A stretch of DNA of 40,939 nt from an uncultured Leptolyngbyaceae cyanobacterium (GTDB taxonomy: Bacteria > Cyanobacteriota > Cyanobacteriia > Leptolyngbyales > Leptolyngbyaceae): the NCBI GenBank assembly GCA_938023035.1, contig CALIDI010000008.1, positions 1-40,939 on the forward strand, given 5' to 3'. The notes below the pieces were generated by a model. That model was not told the DNA's origin and searched no databases. It worked only from the letters and a program-made list of their open reading frames with translations. The number at the start of each line of letters is the position of its first letter. Within the stretch, counting starts at the first letter, position 1. The translations under genes were made by a program, and so were the position numbers. Positions 1 through 11,709 of this stretch are shown piece after piece.

Positions 1-76
1 CGTACCAATACCGCGCCCCTTTCTCTTCAGGGTCGATCTCCGGCAGGTTCAGGTCTGAGGATGGCTGACTCGTCAT
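1..76 (-). CDS. 5' end of an unidentified gene, cut by the window edge
   Basis: An ATG at 76-74 on the minus strand opens a frame that stays open to the left edge, giving 25 residues that begin MTSQPSSDLNLPEIDPEE and end KGARYWY. The stretch is hydrophilic and acidic, and its composition looks coding. A purine-rich AAGGGG lies just before the ATG. The fragment is too short to assign a family. It could also be a chance open frame, since only 76 bases are visible. Confidence 0.4.
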   Translation of the reverse strand, partial: MTSQPSSDLNLPEIDPEEKGARYWY

Positions 77-544
77 GCCCCTTACTCTAACGACTTTTGC
101 CTCGTTCGCAATAGCCCCACCTTCCTGCGGTGACTAATTACGATCAGTTGAATCAGAAACGCCCATTTTTAGAGCAGTTCAACGGACTGAAAACCTTAAA
201 AGCTTGTGAACATTCACCTTGAGAAGCCTAGTAAAACCGATAGACCCAAACTTTAGGAGTTATAGGGGTGGTCGTCCTATCCCTTAAAGAATAAAGTAAA
301 GAATAAAGCATCATCGGGCATTTCCAGAAGCTTTTCAGCAACAGTCTTCTGGTTCGAGATTATTTTTCTCTGTCTTTCACATAAGGACACTACCAGAGGG
401 GCTACTCTACTAAGTTGATCAGGCCAAGATTCATTCACCAGTGCTCAACCCAAAGGTTTTCCTAAGCACAATCCTGGGTTGAGGCTTAGACAAATTTGAC
501 TACCGTCAGTTCAATTACATTTAGCGGCCAATCGCGGCTCAATC
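77..544. other. Intergenic region with a 12-bp tandem duplication
   Basis: No gene is seen in this stretch, which separates the leftward edge gene from the rightward glycosyltransferase, so promoters for both should lie here. The one clear structure is a perfect two-copy tandem repeat, TAAAGAATAAAG at 285-296 and again at 297-308. No confident -35/-10 pair or terminator was recognised. Confidence 0.5.
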
Positions 545-1990
545 ATGCTCAATACATTTTTGAAATCCTCAAAAGCTCTCTACCTCTTAGCGCTAGCGAG
601 TACAACTTTTTGCTGCTTCATGCTGTTTATAACCGGAATCATTACCTTTTTTACCGTGGAAAGCAGCCAGGAAAAGCTTAATGCAATCATCTTTTCAGGT
701 TTTTCGTTTCCGCGTCTTTTTTTCAATGCAATTTATCTTGTTCTAATACTTGTTTATCTGGTCTGGTTGTCACAACCACAGCAGCATTTTTCTAGCTTCT
801 TTAAGCTTCTAAAAATTGTGTTTCCGTTTCTGCTGCTCAGTTACTTTGCTTACCCCTTAAGTAATGATATTTACAGCTATCTACAATATGGATGGATGAG
901 CCTTCATGGAATTAATCCATATCTCAATCCACCCATTACTTATCCATCTGTTCTTTCTCCCCACGTTGAATGGATTTATTCAACTTCCACCTACGGCCCT
1001 GTCTCAATGTTGATTTTTACTCTGACAACTCTGGGTGTTTTTCTTCATCCTATCGTTGGAGTTTATATCTTTAAACTATTCTGTCTACTGACCCATGGTG
1101 TGAATGCTTTTCTCATTTGGAGATTTTATAAAACCTCGACTCACCAAACTAAGCTAACTCTGGCCTACATCTTGAATCCAGCATTGGTAAATGCTTGCGT
1201 TATCGATGCCCATGTAGATGTGTTCCTATGCACCAGTATTCTGGTATTTATCGGATGTTTTTTCCTACGTCGCTATGTAGCCGCCTCTCTTGCGGTTTTT
1301 GCTGGTTTTTTGACCAAGACATTGCCGATTATTTGGTTACCGTTAATCGCGGGTTTCTTGATCCGTCAGCGTCGCTGGAAAGAACTGGGAATTGCAACAG
1401 TGGGATGCTTAGTGTTTGTAATTGTTGTAAGTCAAACATGGTTGCCGACACTAGATGCCTGGAAAAGTTTAAGCAATCAATCCACAGCCTATCTAACCGC
1501 TCGATCCTGGCAGCATTTGATCAGTGTAGGGGCTGAAAAATTGCTAGGCATTACTGCCGAGTCAAAAGTTGCGCTTGTGACATTGCTTAAGCAAATTGGC
1601 TATGCGATTTTCCTGTTTTTTTATCTCAGCCGATTGATGCGGTTATTTTTTCGTTCAAGTTATGAGGAAGAGCACCTAGTTACTGATGCAGGTTGGGTAC
1701 TTGTTGTTTTATTTCTGTTTGGTGCTCCCTGGCTTATGTCCTGGTACCCATCGATTTTGTTTGCGATCGCCCTCTTAACCTTTACCCGTTCCCCGCTTTT
1801 TGCCCTGGTAGCTTTAGCCTTTTGCCTATCGACAAATCTCATCTATGGGACAGGAAGTGGAGACAATCTTATGGGAATGGCCACTGCTTTATCCACCATC
1901 CTGCCACCGGTCATAGCCCTACTTTGGGGGCAGCCAATCCTAAAATGGATCAAGCAGCACCACCCACAAAAACACGCGCTAGAGCAGTAA
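545..1990 (+). CDS. Polytopic GT-C type glycosyltransferase (MptB/GT87-like)
   Basis: A 481-residue membrane protein with about a dozen hydrophobic segments. It resembles polyprenol-phosphate-sugar dependent (GT-C fold) mannosyltransferases. The first large extracytoplasmic loop carries SNDIYSYLQYGWMSLHGINPYL-like signatures: an acidic residue next to the YSYLQYG motif followed by GxNPYL at about residues 106-127, the pattern typical of this class. It would use a lipid-linked sugar donor on the outer face of the plasma membrane. ATG at 545 is used; there is no strong ribosome binding site. The base composition is AT-richer than most of the window, with HIP1 rare. No neighbouring sugar gene indicates the acceptor. 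The family is fairly sure; the substrate is unknown. Confidence 0.7.
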   Translation: MLNTFLKSSKALYLLALASTTFCCFMLFITGIITFFTVESSQEKLNAIIFSGFSFPRLFFNAIYLVLILVYLVWLSQPQQHFSSFFKLLKIVFPFLLLSYFAYPLSNDIYSYLQYGWMSLHGINPYLNPPITYPSVLSPHVEWIYSTSTYGPVSMLIFTLTTLGVFLHPIVGVYIFKLFCLLTHGVNAFLIWRFYKTSTHQTKLTLAYILNPALVNACVIDAHVDVFLCTSILVFIGCFFLRRYVAASLAVFAGFLTKTLPIIWLPLIAGFLIRQRRWKELGIATVGCLVFVIVVSQTWLPTLDAWKSLSNQSTAYLTARSWQHLISVGAEKLLGITAESKVALVTLLKQIGYAIFLFFYLSRLMRLFFRSSYEEEHLVTDAGWVLVVLFLFGAPWLMSWYPSILFAIALLTFTRSPLFALVALAFCLSTNLIYGTGSGDNLMGMATALSTILPPVIALLWGQPILKWIKQHHPQKHALEQ

Positions 1991-2527
1991 TCGACGTCCT
2001 GGCAAAAATCGCACCTTAAAAACTTAAGCAAAATCTTTGAGGATCGCAGATAAGATTAATCACCCAGTAGACGAAGGCATCCGTCTGGCCACTCCCAACC
2101 CCATCCACAACTCCCAGAACAGGAGAGAGGCTGCGAGCCGAATTCCCTTTCTCCCTTGATGGCAGAAGGAGCTAGAAGACGCGGGTGGCTTAGGCTAATC
2201 TAGACTTAAATGTCTGCAATGTCTACCTTGCTGTATCAACAGCCTCAAGGGCGGGCTTAAACCTGTCAAAATCATTGTCAGCCCACCTTAAATGAACCCT
2301 GGAAGCAACTGAATGAATGTTTCCAGTAATCCCTCTGGCGATGAACTGCTAGTACAAGCATTCACACGAATGCTTGCACTAGTACTCTTACTAAACCAAA
2401 AGTTGGAGGCTCAAGTTAAGCCAACTTAGCAGAATGACAGATTTTTTAGGCCCCTGAGTTCCTCAAGACAAACAATTCTCACGAAAAACCACTCTAATCC
2501 TGATACTTGGTCAGTTACCAGACTTCT
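1991..2527. other. Convergent intergenic region
   Basis: It lies between the 3' ends of the glycosyltransferase (plus) and ndhH (minus). No gene is seen. The main structure is the hairpin at 2349-2382, listed separately, which could end either transcript. Confidence 0.5.
2349..2382. terminator. Hairpin between convergent genes, possible bidirectional terminator
   Basis: Arms CTAGTACAAGCATTC (2349-2363) and GAATGCTTGCACTAG (2368-2382) pair over 15 positions with one A/C mismatch and a 4-base ACAC loop. It lies about 150 bp downstream of the ndhH stop. Neither side has a clear T-run, so a role in RNA 3'-end protection or as a repeat remnant is equally possible. Confidence 0.4.
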
Positions 2528-3712
2528 CTAGCGATCCACCGACCCCATAATCACGTCGATACTACCCAAAATTGCCACAATGTCAGCAACCTTCATGCCA
2601 CGTAGCAATTGGGGCAAAATCTGCAAGTTAGTGAAATCAGGGGCGCGCACCTTAAATCGCCAGGGAAAAACATGATCACTACCGATTAGAAAGGCACCTA
2701 GCTCCCCTTTACCACTCTCTAGCCGGACGTAGTTCTCACCCGCAGGAATCTTCCACGTCGGAGCCAGTTTCTTGCCAATGTACTGAAACTCAAAACCATC
2801 CCACTCAGATTTAGCCCCAGCCATCATCCGCTTGGCTTCTAAGTTTTCATAGGCACCGCCAGGAATCCCCTTAACTGCTTGGCGGATAATCTTCACTGAC
2901 TCTCGCATTTCGCGAATACGCACTAGGTAGCGTGCAAAACAATCTCCTGCGGTTTCCCACTGCACTTCCCAATCAAAGTCGTCATAGCACTCATAGTGAT
3001 CCACCTTACGCAGATCCCATTGCACACCAGAACCGCGCAGCATCGGCCCCGACAAGCCCCAATTAATTGCCTCTTCACGGGTAATCGTACCAATGCCTTC
3101 GATGCGTCGCCGGAAGATGGGGTTGTTCGTGATTAATTTTTCGTACTCATCCACTTTGGGTAGGAAGTAATCGCAAAAATCTAAGCACTTATCTAACCAG
3201 CCATAGGGTAAGTCAGCCGCCACTCCGCCAATACGCCAGTAGTTGTTGTTGACCATGCGGTAGCCTGTTGCCGCTTCCCACAGGTCATAAATCATCTCGC
3301 GCTCACGGAAGATGTAAAAGAAGGGCGTTTGAGCACCAACGTCTGCTAGAAAAGGGCCAAGCCAGAGGAGATGGTTGGCAATCCGATTCAGCTCTAGCAT
3401 AATGACGCGAATGTAGCTTGCTCGCTTGGGCACCTCAATTCCCGCCAGTTTTTCTGGAGCATTGACGGTAATCGCTTCGTTGAACATACCCGCCGCATAA
3501 TCCCAACGGCTGACATAGGGGACGTACATTACCACCGTGCGATTTTCGGCGATTTTTTCCATTCCCCGATGCAAGTAACCAATGACTGGTTCGCAATCAA
3601 TAACATTCTCACCATCTAGAGTGACAATCAGCCGCAGAACCCCATGCATGGAGGGATGATGAGGCCCCATGTTGAGTACCATGGGTTCTGTTTTTGTCTC
3701 AATCATTGCCAT
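2528..3712 (-). CDS. ndhH: NAD(P)H-quinone oxidoreductase subunit H (NDH-1)
   Basis: A 394-residue protein, the usual length for cyanobacterial and plastid NdhH. It is the 49-kDa/NuoD-type subunit of the peripheral arm of NDH-1, on the cytoplasmic side of thylakoid or plasma membranes, next to the quinone site. Recognisable stretches are [15 protein letters not shown] near the N-terminus (about residues 13-27), [15 protein letters not shown] (about 44-58) and the C-terminal [20 protein letters not shown]. It reads through without lesions from an ATG at 3712. It sits alone, with no other ndh gene in the window. NDH-1 serves cyclic electron flow, respiration and CO2 uptake. Confidence 0.97.
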   Translation of the reverse strand: MAMIETKTEPMVLNMGPHHPSMHGVLRLIVTLDGENVIDCEPVIGYLHRGMEKIAENRTVVMYVPYVSRWDYAAGMFNEAITVNAPEKLAGIEVPKRASYIRVIMLELNRIANHLLWLGPFLADVGAQTPFFYIFREREMIYDLWEAATGYRMVNNNYWRIGGVAADLPYGWLDKCLDFCDYFLPKVDEYEKLITNNPIFRRRIEGIGTITREEAINWGLSGPMLRGSGVQWDLRKVDHYECYDDFDWEVQWETAGDCFARYLVRIREMRESVKIIRQAVKGIPGGAYENLEAKRMMAGAKSEWDGFEFQYIGKKLAPTWKIPAGENYVRLESGKGELGAFLIGSDHVFPWRFKVRAPDFTNLQILPQLLRGMKVADIVAILGSIDVIMGSVDR

Positions 3713-4447
3713 AGGTCTGTGTTCTCCGCTCTAAAAGGCTGTGCTGACAAAGGGGCAAGCATGGGTATCGCAGGCAACGATCGCCACTCGCTGGAAATAA
3801 CTGTAACGGAACGTTACCTAATCAGAATTATACGGATCATCGGTTGAAAGTGGGGATAACAAACGCATCGAATTCTAGTGCACTCACGATTCAATTGTGA
3901 TCAATTGTGACGAATCTCTGGCAGCCGCTCTTGTTGACGCCCAGGCAGCCGCAAAACCTCTGTGTGTTCCGCTAGGTGTTTTTCTATGAAGTTACAAACT
4001 AAGATTAGGACAGAGGCTAGGTTGATTTTTTCGTCAAAAGTTAAGAAAGATAGTGCTCTTATATTATTTAAGTGTCCTAATAAATTTGCGTGGTGCGATA
4101 AAATAGAGCACTGGGCAGCAATACTGTGTTGAATCACCCATTATTGTGGATGGTAGAATTGCAGGTTTTGGTACGAGACGGCGTATGAGGCAGCGATCAG
4201 GAGGTAAAACAGCCTTTTAAGGGAGTCTAGCCAGAGGCTACGATTTCTACATTTTTCCTTTAGAAATGGCTGTGACAAAGTTTCTATCGCGATCGCCTGC
4301 TCCGGCGATGGGGGATTAAGGGGGGTGTATGGGCGCTGCCCGCAGCCAAGGGTTCTACTTCTGCACCCCATCTTCAATTACATGACGCTGTAGCGATAGA
4401 TGTTTCTGTTACGGATGAAGAACCCGAAAGAGCGTAGGAGAGAATGA
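3713..4447. other. Long AT-rich intergenic region without a convincing gene
   Basis: It separates the divergent ndhH and ExbB-like genes. Two 78-codon minus-strand frames (3901-4137, GTG start, and 4141-4377) have no recognisable domain and are not called. A perfect tandem duplication TCAATTGTGA occupies 3891-3900 and 3901-3910. The promoters of both flanking genes should lie here. Confidence 0.4.
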
Positions 4448-5209
4448 GTGAACATCGTCGAAATCTTTCAAAAGGGCGGGGTAACAATGATTCCCCTATT
4501 GCTGCTGTCAATTTTGGCCCTTGGTACCAGCATTGAACGGCTGTGGTTTTGGTTTAATGTTTTAACTCAGGGAAAAGCGATCGCCAACCAGGTACTAGAG
4601 GCGGCTCAACGAGACTGGCTCATCGCAACGGAACTGGCCAGACGCTCCTACGAGCAACCGATTGGACGATTTCTCTACAGTCCCCTGCAATTACGGGAAC
4701 CCGACCCTGAAGTCTTTCGCCTAGCGTTGGAGTCAGCGGCAGATGAAGAACTCTCTCTGATGCGGCGGGGCGATAAGATTTTGGAAGCGGTGATTGCCCT
4801 TTCCCCATTGTTGGGGTTATTGGGCACAGTGCTCGGCTTGATTATTTCCCTTGGCAACATTCGTTTGGGAGAGTTGGGTCGAGCTTCTACAGCCGGGGTG
4901 ACAACCGGCATTGGAGAAGCTTTGATTAGCACGGCTACCGGGCTGATTGTGGCGATCGCCACGGCGGCTTTCTATCGCCTCTTTCAAGCGTTTCTCTTCG
5001 GCCAGGTCAAATTGTTTCGGCGGGCTGGGAACGAGCTAGAAATGCTATATCGCCAGAAGTGGGCAGAGCAGCAATTGTTGCCCAAAGTAAATGAAGCTCA
5101 CGTCCCAGAGAAACTTGACAAACCAGAGAAACTTGACGAAGCGGTTCCGAAACTAGAAAGAGAGGAAACAATAGAGCCAGTTTCTGAGCCGCCTGCTTCA
5201 TCCAGCTAG
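4448..5209 (+). CDS. MotA/TolQ/ExbB proton channel family protein
   Basis: A 253-residue inner-membrane protein starting at GTG 4448. Three hydrophobic segments match the ExbB/TolQ layout: about residues 14-36, about 108-132 with the conserved [15 protein letters not shown] stretch, and about 154-178 with [17 protein letters not shown]. Such proteins form the proton channel that energises outer-membrane transport or envelope processes through an ExbD/TolR partner. No ExbD is adjacent: the next gene is convergent. The C-terminal tail after about residue 205 is charged and low-complexity, with a short internal duplication of PEKLD. The family is clear, while the partner and the energised process are unknown. 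Confidence 0.85.
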   Translation: MNIVEIFQKGGVTMIPLLLLSILALGTSIERLWFWFNVLTQGKAIANQVLEAAQRDWLIATELARRSYEQPIGRFLYSPLQLREPDPEVFRLALESAADEELSLMRRGDKILEAVIALSPLLGLLGTVLGLIISLGNIRLGELGRASTAGVTTGIGEALISTATGLIVAIATAAFYRLFQAFLFGQVKLFRRAGNELEMLYRQKWAEQQLLPKVNEAHVPEKLDKPEKLDEAVPKLEREETIEPVSEPPASSS

Positions 5210-5386
5210 CAGTTTGTCAATGTTGTAGGGCAGTCCTAGCCTGTTTGCGTCGTGCTACATCTGTGAGGCTGGCGGTATTCTATCAAGATTCTCCTGACGA
5301 GCCTCAGCCCCTCACAACTCAGTCCCTAGCAATGTTCGAGTACTTCATTAATACTTCAAATTGAAGTGGTCGCGCTCCGATACACC

Positions 5387-6181
5387 CTAAGCTTTGGCCG
5401 GAGCCATACGATTGGTGCGGAAAGTAACATTGGAGCCTTCTTGAGTTTGCTCTAGCACAAGCAGAGGGGTCGGTTTTGCCTTTTGATCCCAGTGCATGGT
5501 AGCAATCCGGCCCTGAATGGTGGGTTGCCAAGACTCATTCTCAGCGGAGGGGTTGAGAAACGTTTCTATGCAATCAATAATCTGATTAATGGTGACAGAG
5601 GTCGGCTGAGTCGGTAGCTTGAAGATTTTAATCTGAATGCGAAAAAGCACGCGCTTAGTACCCTTCGGCAAGTCACCCGGCTCATACTCCACATCAAAGA
5701 TTTCATCAATGTGCCGTCCGGTGCTGGCAATTCCAATTTCTCCCTGGCTGGCTTGAGTTGGACGCAGAGCCACACTGATTTTTTCCTTAACTCGAATCTT
5801 AATTTGATTCAAAATGGCAAAGTGGAACACTTCCTCATCCATCCGCATGCGCAGATAGTCTAGATTAAACTCTCTAGAGTGAATTAAATCAGGGTTGCGC
5901 TCCATTTTGCCGATAGTTTCGACAGCATACTTCAACTTTTTCTGAAGTTCTCGATTCTTGAGGGTTTCAAACTTCACCTGTTTACGGAGCTTTTTGACCT
6001 GTAGCCAGGAGGTAGTTCCTAATGCCAGCAGCGCAATCGCTAAGCCAACTGAAACGTAGGGCCATACTTGGCCACTTGCTAAAGGATTGCCAGCGGGTTG
6101 ATTAGCTGGTTGCTCAGTCTTGGGAGTTGGCCGATTGGCTTGGGCAAACAGCGGAGTGGAGATAAGCTTTGAAACTGACAT
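5387..6181 (-). CDS. Membrane-anchored cyanobacterial protein of unknown function
   Basis: A 264-residue protein I do not recognise as a named family. After a Pro/Gln/Asn-rich N-terminal stretch (about residues 15-37) comes one hydrophobic segment (about 41-60, VWPYVSVGLAIALLALGTTS), then a basic, probably coiled-coil stretch rich in Lys, Leu and Glu (about 61-95). A soluble, mixed alpha/beta-looking C-terminal half follows. The likely topology is one membrane anchor with a large soluble domain. It is convergent with the ExbB-like gene, 177 bp away. The ORF is intact with normal codon use, so it is very likely a real gene. Confidence 0.7.
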   Translation of the reverse strand: MSVSKLISTPLFAQANRPTPKTEQPANQPAGNPLASGQVWPYVSVGLAIALLALGTTSWLQVKKLRKQVKFETLKNRELQKKLKYAVETIGKMERNPDLIHSREFNLDYLRMRMDEEVFHFAILNQIKIRVKEKISVALRPTQASQGEIGIASTGRHIDEIFDVEYEPGDLPKGTKRVLFRIQIKIFKLPTQPTSVTINQIIDCIETFLNPSAENESWQPTIQGRIATMHWDQKAKPTPLLVLEQTQEGSNVTFRTNRMAPAKA

Positions 6182-6463
6182 AGGACAATTGGACTAAGTT
6201 GCTTCTACTCTTAAAGTTCCCTAGATGCTACCCATGTCATCAATCTTGCGCTAGAAACAGGGAAACTGATGCAGTTCTTTACACTTTAAATAAATGATCA
6301 AGTGAACGACAAACGGAAAATTCTTATTTCAGTTTACTTATCTCAGCTTAAGGGATGGCAGTCCTCACCCAAGTGTTTTACCCACTTGCTGAGCGCTAAG
6401 TCAGTCGTCCTAATGAATGGTTTATTTTGGCGCTAAAGTCCCCCATTGCGGCTTAAGCATTCG

Positions 6464-8104
<1,641 letters not shown>

Positions 8105-8401
8105 GGCAGCTTGCTGATTCCGGTAATCACTCTTCGCCCTATTGTAAAGAAACGGTTTGGCCTCTTGCTGGCTCTGTTAGGAATCGATCACCCCTGAGCG
8201 GATTTCTTTAACAACTGTTACAGTGCGTTATGCTGAACCGGTTGCATACCCCAAACGGAGCCAAAGGGCGCGTCATGGCGTTAGCGACAACGAACCGCCT
8301 CGGCATGGCTTTACCGCTTCTTAGCCCAAAAAGGTACTACCTGTGGCAATCTGGAAAGCAGCATGTAAACTCGTGATCTTTTCGCTTTTTGCCGACTTCT
8401 T
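8105..8401. promoter_or_regulatory. Shared upstream region of cimA and ispG
   Basis: These 297 bases lie between the divergent start codons of cimA and ispG and must hold both promoters. The stretch contains no open frame worth calling. I could not identify a confident -10/-35 pair or operator. Confidence 0.4.
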
Positions 8402-9640
8402 ATGCAAACCCTGCCAAACCCTGCTGTTAAGCCATCTGCCCTAACCCCATCGGATCTGATCTCAACAGATCCGGCGATTCAGCGTCGGAAAACCCGCCCA
8501 GTAGCTGTGGGGAGCATCACTATTGGCGGCGATCATCCGGTAGTAGTACAGTCCATGATCAACGAAGACACTCTGGATACAGATGCTTCAGTTGCCGCGA
8601 TTCGACGGTTACACGAAATCGGCTGTGAGATTGTGCGGGTCACGGTGCCAAGTATTGCCCATGCGATCGCCCTAGCAGAAATTAAGCAAAAACTCCTCGC
8701 GACCTATCGACCCGTACCCCTAGTGGCCGATGTACACCACAACGGCATGAAGATCGCACTAGAAGTGGCAAAGCATGTCGATAAAGTGCGGATTAACCCA
8801 GGGTTGTACGTGTTTGAGAAACCCAAGAGCGATCGCACCGAATACACCCAGGCTGAATTTGATGAAATCGGCGACAAAATTCGTGAAACCCTAGAGCCTT
8901 TAGTCGTTTCCCTCAGAGATCAGGGCAAAGCGATGCGCATCGGGGTAAATCATGGATCCCTAGCCGAGCGGATGCTGTTCACCTATGGTGACACCCCAGA
9001 GGGCATGGTAGAGTCAGCTCTGGAATTTATCCGCATCTGTGAATCTCTCGACTTTCGCAACATCGTGATTTCCCTAAAAGCTTCCCGTGTGCCGGTAATG
9101 CTAGCGGCCAATCGCCTCATGGTCAAGCGGATGAATGAATTAGGGATGGATTACCCTTTGCACCTAGGGGTTACTGAAGCTGGGGATGGCGAGTATGGCC
9201 GAATTAAGTCAACCACAGGAATTGGCACTCTGCTGGCTGAAGGGATTGGCGACACAATTCGAGTTTCGCTAACCGAAGCACCTGAGAAAGAAATCCCTGT
9301 TTGCTACAGCATTCTGCAAGCCCTGGGGCTGCGTCGCACCATGGTCGAGTATGTGGCTTGCCCCTCCTGCGGACGCACCTTATTTAATTTGGAAGAAGTG
9401 CTCCATAAAGTGCGAGAGGCTACCAACCACCTGACAGGTCTTAACATTGCAGTCATGGGCTGCATCGTCAACGGCCCTGGAGAAATGGCCGATGCGGATT
9501 ATGGCTATGTAGGCAAACAGGCAGGTTACATTGCCCTCTATCGTGGTAAGGAAGAAATTAGGCGGGTTCCAGAATCAGAAGGGGTTGAGCAACTGATTAA
9601 CTTGATCAAAGCTGATGGGCGCTGGGTGGATCCTGCTTAG
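8402..9640 (+). CDS. ispG: 4-hydroxy-3-methylbut-2-en-1-yl diphosphate synthase
   Basis: A 412-residue IspG (GcpE), which reduces MEcPP to HMBPP in the MEP pathway that supplies isoprenoids, carotenoids, phytol and quinones. The [4Fe-4S] ligands are visible: C320 and C323 in [10 protein letters not shown]354 in GCIVNGPGE and the fourth ligand E361 in the same motif. The N-terminal TIM-barrel section carries [17 protein letters not shown]. It is the short bacterial form without the plant insert. In cyanobacteria the electrons come from ferredoxin. Translation starts at ATG 8402. The N-terminal 25 residues before [10 protein letters not shown] are poorly conserved, so a later start cannot be excluded. 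Confidence 0.97.
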   Translation: MQTLPNPAVKPSALTPSDLISTDPAIQRRKTRPVAVGSITIGGDHPVVVQSMINEDTLDTDASVAAIRRLHEIGCEIVRVTVPSIAHAIALAEIKQKLLATYRPVPLVADVHHNGMKIALEVAKHVDKVRINPGLYVFEKPKSDRTEYTQAEFDEIGDKIRETLEPLVVSLRDQGKAMRIGVNHGSLAERMLFTYGDTPEGMVESALEFIRICESLDFRNIVISLKASRVPVMLAANRLMVKRMNELGMDYPLHLGVTEAGDGEYGRIKSTTGIGTLLAEGIGDTIRVSLTEAPEKEIPVCYSILQALGLRRTMVEYVACPSCGRTLFNLEEVLHKVREATNHLTGLNIAVMGCIVNGPGEMADADYGYVGKQAGYIALYRGKEEIRRVPESEGVEQLINLIKADGRWVDPA

Positions 9641-10060
9641 GCGGTTGCTGACCAGGAAATTACTGACTGGCTTCGTTTGCTTTCGCCTTCACTCAAGACC
9701 CGTCGCTTACGCTCAGTTGAGCGCCTAGCCTTTGCCTTGAGGGGACGTTTGAAAAATGGCTTTCAGTCCTGAACCCTCAACTCTGAACCTTCATATTGCG
9801 ATCGCCAGGTTGCTTCGTACATTGGGGGCGAAGGGATGTATTTCACTTTTGCAAGTTGCCCCACCCCGCGGGAAGAGTGAAGCACTCCATCCCCTTGCTT
9901 GTATGCCCGTTAGGACGATACCCCTTCTCTCAAAGTGCGCGCAGGGGAGCCAGATTCAAAGCCCCTTTCCCTCCTTGGGAGAGGGATCTAGGGTGTTGCT
10001 TGCTTCCCGCAGGATGGGTGACGAAACTGGGATGCACTCCTTCTGATTCTGAGCAAACCG
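9641..10060. other. Convergent intergenic region made largely of repeats
   Basis: It lies between the ends of ispG (plus) and the GH57 gene (minus). Short overlapping open frames here are not called because the DNA matches an interspersed repeat found elsewhere in the window (copy at 9846-9932) plus related motifs at about 9960-10030 such as CTTCCCGCAGGATGGG. Confidence 0.5.
9846..9932 (-). repeat. Interspersed intergenic repeat, copy A
   Basis: Read on the minus strand, this stretch contains in order TGAGAGAAGGGG, a GCCCTAACGGGC-like segment (here GTCCTAACGGGC), GGGGATG and CTCTTCCCGCGGGGTGG. The same modules occur in the same order at 15134-15214 on the plus strand; the first half recurs at 29290-29315. 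The copies are imperfect, which fits an old non-coding repeat family rather than a recent duplication. Confidence 0.65.
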
Positions 10061-11548
10061 TTAATTGACAAGAACCTGACCGCGCTCGTAGATCTGGCGG
10101 GCGTAGTCTGTCCAAATGCCCTGCCCCCAATAGCGAAAACAACTGGTTTCGAGCAATAGGGTATGCAGCAGTGCCTCCAGATAATCCTGGCGCTGGGTAG
10201 TGGTAGGATCTTGCGCCACCAGAGGGTCATATTTTGCGTGGAATTGGGCGCTAAGCTGGTTCATTGGCTCTAACACATTTTCATAGCCTTTCACCCAACT
10301 GATGCTATTTGTCCAAGACGCACCCTCCATGTGAAAGCGGGGGTTGGTTTGTTTGAGCTGGCCGATCGCGGCCTCAACGGCTTCAGGAGTCGCCTGATCA
10401 GGGGCGACAACTTGCCAGATTTGGTGCTGGTTCACCGCCTGACAAGTGGGGTAATCTTCAGAGGTGACTCCAGCGGCTTCCAGAAGTTCGATGTATTCGG
10501 TGCCATTGAAGCCAACCACACCGGTGGTTGTGCGGCCATTGGCTGTCATGTCGTACCAGGGTGAGAAAAAGTCGCGGGGATATTCGTTCATCATTACCCC
10601 GCCATTTTCGCCATCAGCAATCTGGGTGACACAACTGGGGATGGCGCGATCGCCAAGAATGTGCGGTTTGCGGCTCTTGGCCTCGTGGTAAGGCTGCATC
10701 TGGGCCACTAACTTGGTATCAGACCCTTGGGTTTTAATCAATGCGGTCATGCAGATGGTTTCGCCCTTAGAATTGCGAGCCATCAGGCGATTCGGCAGAT
10801 ATTTATCCGCCTGGTGTAGGGGGGTGCCATCCAACCGCTCAACGGTATGCTCTTGCACCAGCAGCCAGCGGTAGCCACACTCCTTGAGCGCCTTAATGTA
10901 CTCATACAACGTATCTGGATGGTTAGGCAGATGCATCTCGGGGGGAGAAAACCCCTTAACCCGGCGCAAAGCCTCAACCCCAAACAGCGCTGCAAAAAAG
11001 TGCTGCCACGCCTGAATTTGCAATTTAATGTCGGGAATGGGCGTGGAAGGAATCACGGCATGGCTCCAGCAGGTTCCCAGCCATTCCACATAGGGCTGAT
11101 ATTGGCGATCGCAAGCCAGTCGTTTCAAATTATCGAGAATATCGTGGCGCTGCATCTGCACAAATCCCCACAGCAAATTGCCGGAGTAATCCAGCATAAT
11201 TCGAGGGTTGCAGCCGTTATGAACCAGTTCCGGAATAAAATCCCCCATGCGGCGGTAGCACCAGGCAAAAGTCTCGGCATTGTGGTTATCGCCCTCATGG
11301 GGGTGCTCAAACATATACTGCAAGTGGCTGATTAAACCACCCTGCCAACCCGCAGGAATAGTGGGCTGATGCATATGTAAAGCGCAGGCAAACCCGGCGG
11401 TGATTGCTTCTAACCGTAGGTTTGAGTCGGGTAGAAAAATCGGATCTGGATGGTTCACAATCGGGTGAATCTCGGCCTCTTGGCCACAGAGATTGGGGAG
11501 ACCTCCGCGCAGAATGTCAAAAGATGGAGCGATCGCAGCGGCTGTCAT
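10061..11548 (-). CDS. Glycoside hydrolase family 57 protein
   Basis: A 495-residue cytoplasmic protein with no signal peptide. Family 57 hallmarks are the HMHQP motif at residues 58-62, the LGTCWSHAVIPSTP stretch (about 157-170) and GFSPPEMHLP around E204, where the family places its nucleophile region. GH57 enzymes include alpha-amylases, 4-alpha-glucanotransferases and branching enzymes; this shorter variant is common in cyanobacteria and its exact reaction is not established by sequence. A role in glycogen or maltooligosaccharide metabolism is likely but inferred. ATG at 11548. It is transcribed divergently from prfC, with about 160 bp between the starts. Confidence 0.82.
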   Translation of the reverse strand: MTAAAIAPSFDILRGGLPNLCGQEAEIHPIVNHPDPIFLPDSNLRLEAITAGFACALHMHQPTIPAGWQGGLISHLQYMFEHPHEGDNHNAETFAWCYRRMGDFIPELVHNGCNPRIMLDYSGNLLWGFVQMQRHDILDNLKRLACDRQYQPYVEWLGTCWSHAVIPSTPIPDIKLQIQAWQHFFAALFGVEALRRVKGFSPPEMHLPNHPDTLYEYIKALKECGYRWLLVQEHTVERLDGTPLHQADKYLPNRLMARNSKGETICMTALIKTQGSDTKLVAQMQPYHEAKSRKPHILGDRAIPSCVTQIADGENGGVMMNEYPRDFFSPWYDMTANGRTTTGVVGFNGTEYIELLEAAGVTSEDYPTCQAVNQHQIWQVVAPDQATPEAVEAAIGQLKQTNPRFHMEGASWTNSISWVKGYENVLEPMNQLSAQFHAKYDPLVAQDPTTTQRQDYLEALLHTLLLETSCFRYWGQGIWTDYARQIYERGQVLVN

Positions 11549-11709
11549 AGAGAGTCCTCAAGGTTTGCCCCATTGTAGTGGAGGAAAGGAACGCTTTGGG
11601 TTGTGAGTTTGATCGCGATACGCAAGTAAGTGGGGTCTCAGAGCGATAGATCTGACTTTCTCGATATTGCTACACTAGGGTATTAGAGCAATCATCCCTC
11701 AGGCAGTCC

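Noticed and set aside
335-365. TTCGA motif resembling a tRNA T-arm (GGTTCGAGAT)
   Set aside because: No matching acceptor, D or anticodon stems can be drawn around it.
3901-4137. 78-codon minus-strand frame upstream of ndhH
   Set aside because: GTG start, no ribosome binding site, no recognisable domain, and its 3' end lies inside a 10-bp tandem duplication. It could be a small gene, but nothing positive supports it.
4141-4377. 78-codon minus-strand frame
   Set aside because: The composition is not protein-like (clusters of Cys, Arg, Pro) and it holds HIP1 and repeat-like words; probably chance.
9756-10142. Overlapping frames of 70-96 codons on both strands
   Set aside because: They coincide with the interspersed repeat and the end of the GH57 gene; Arg/Pro/Ser-rich translation typical of non-coding GC-rich DNA.
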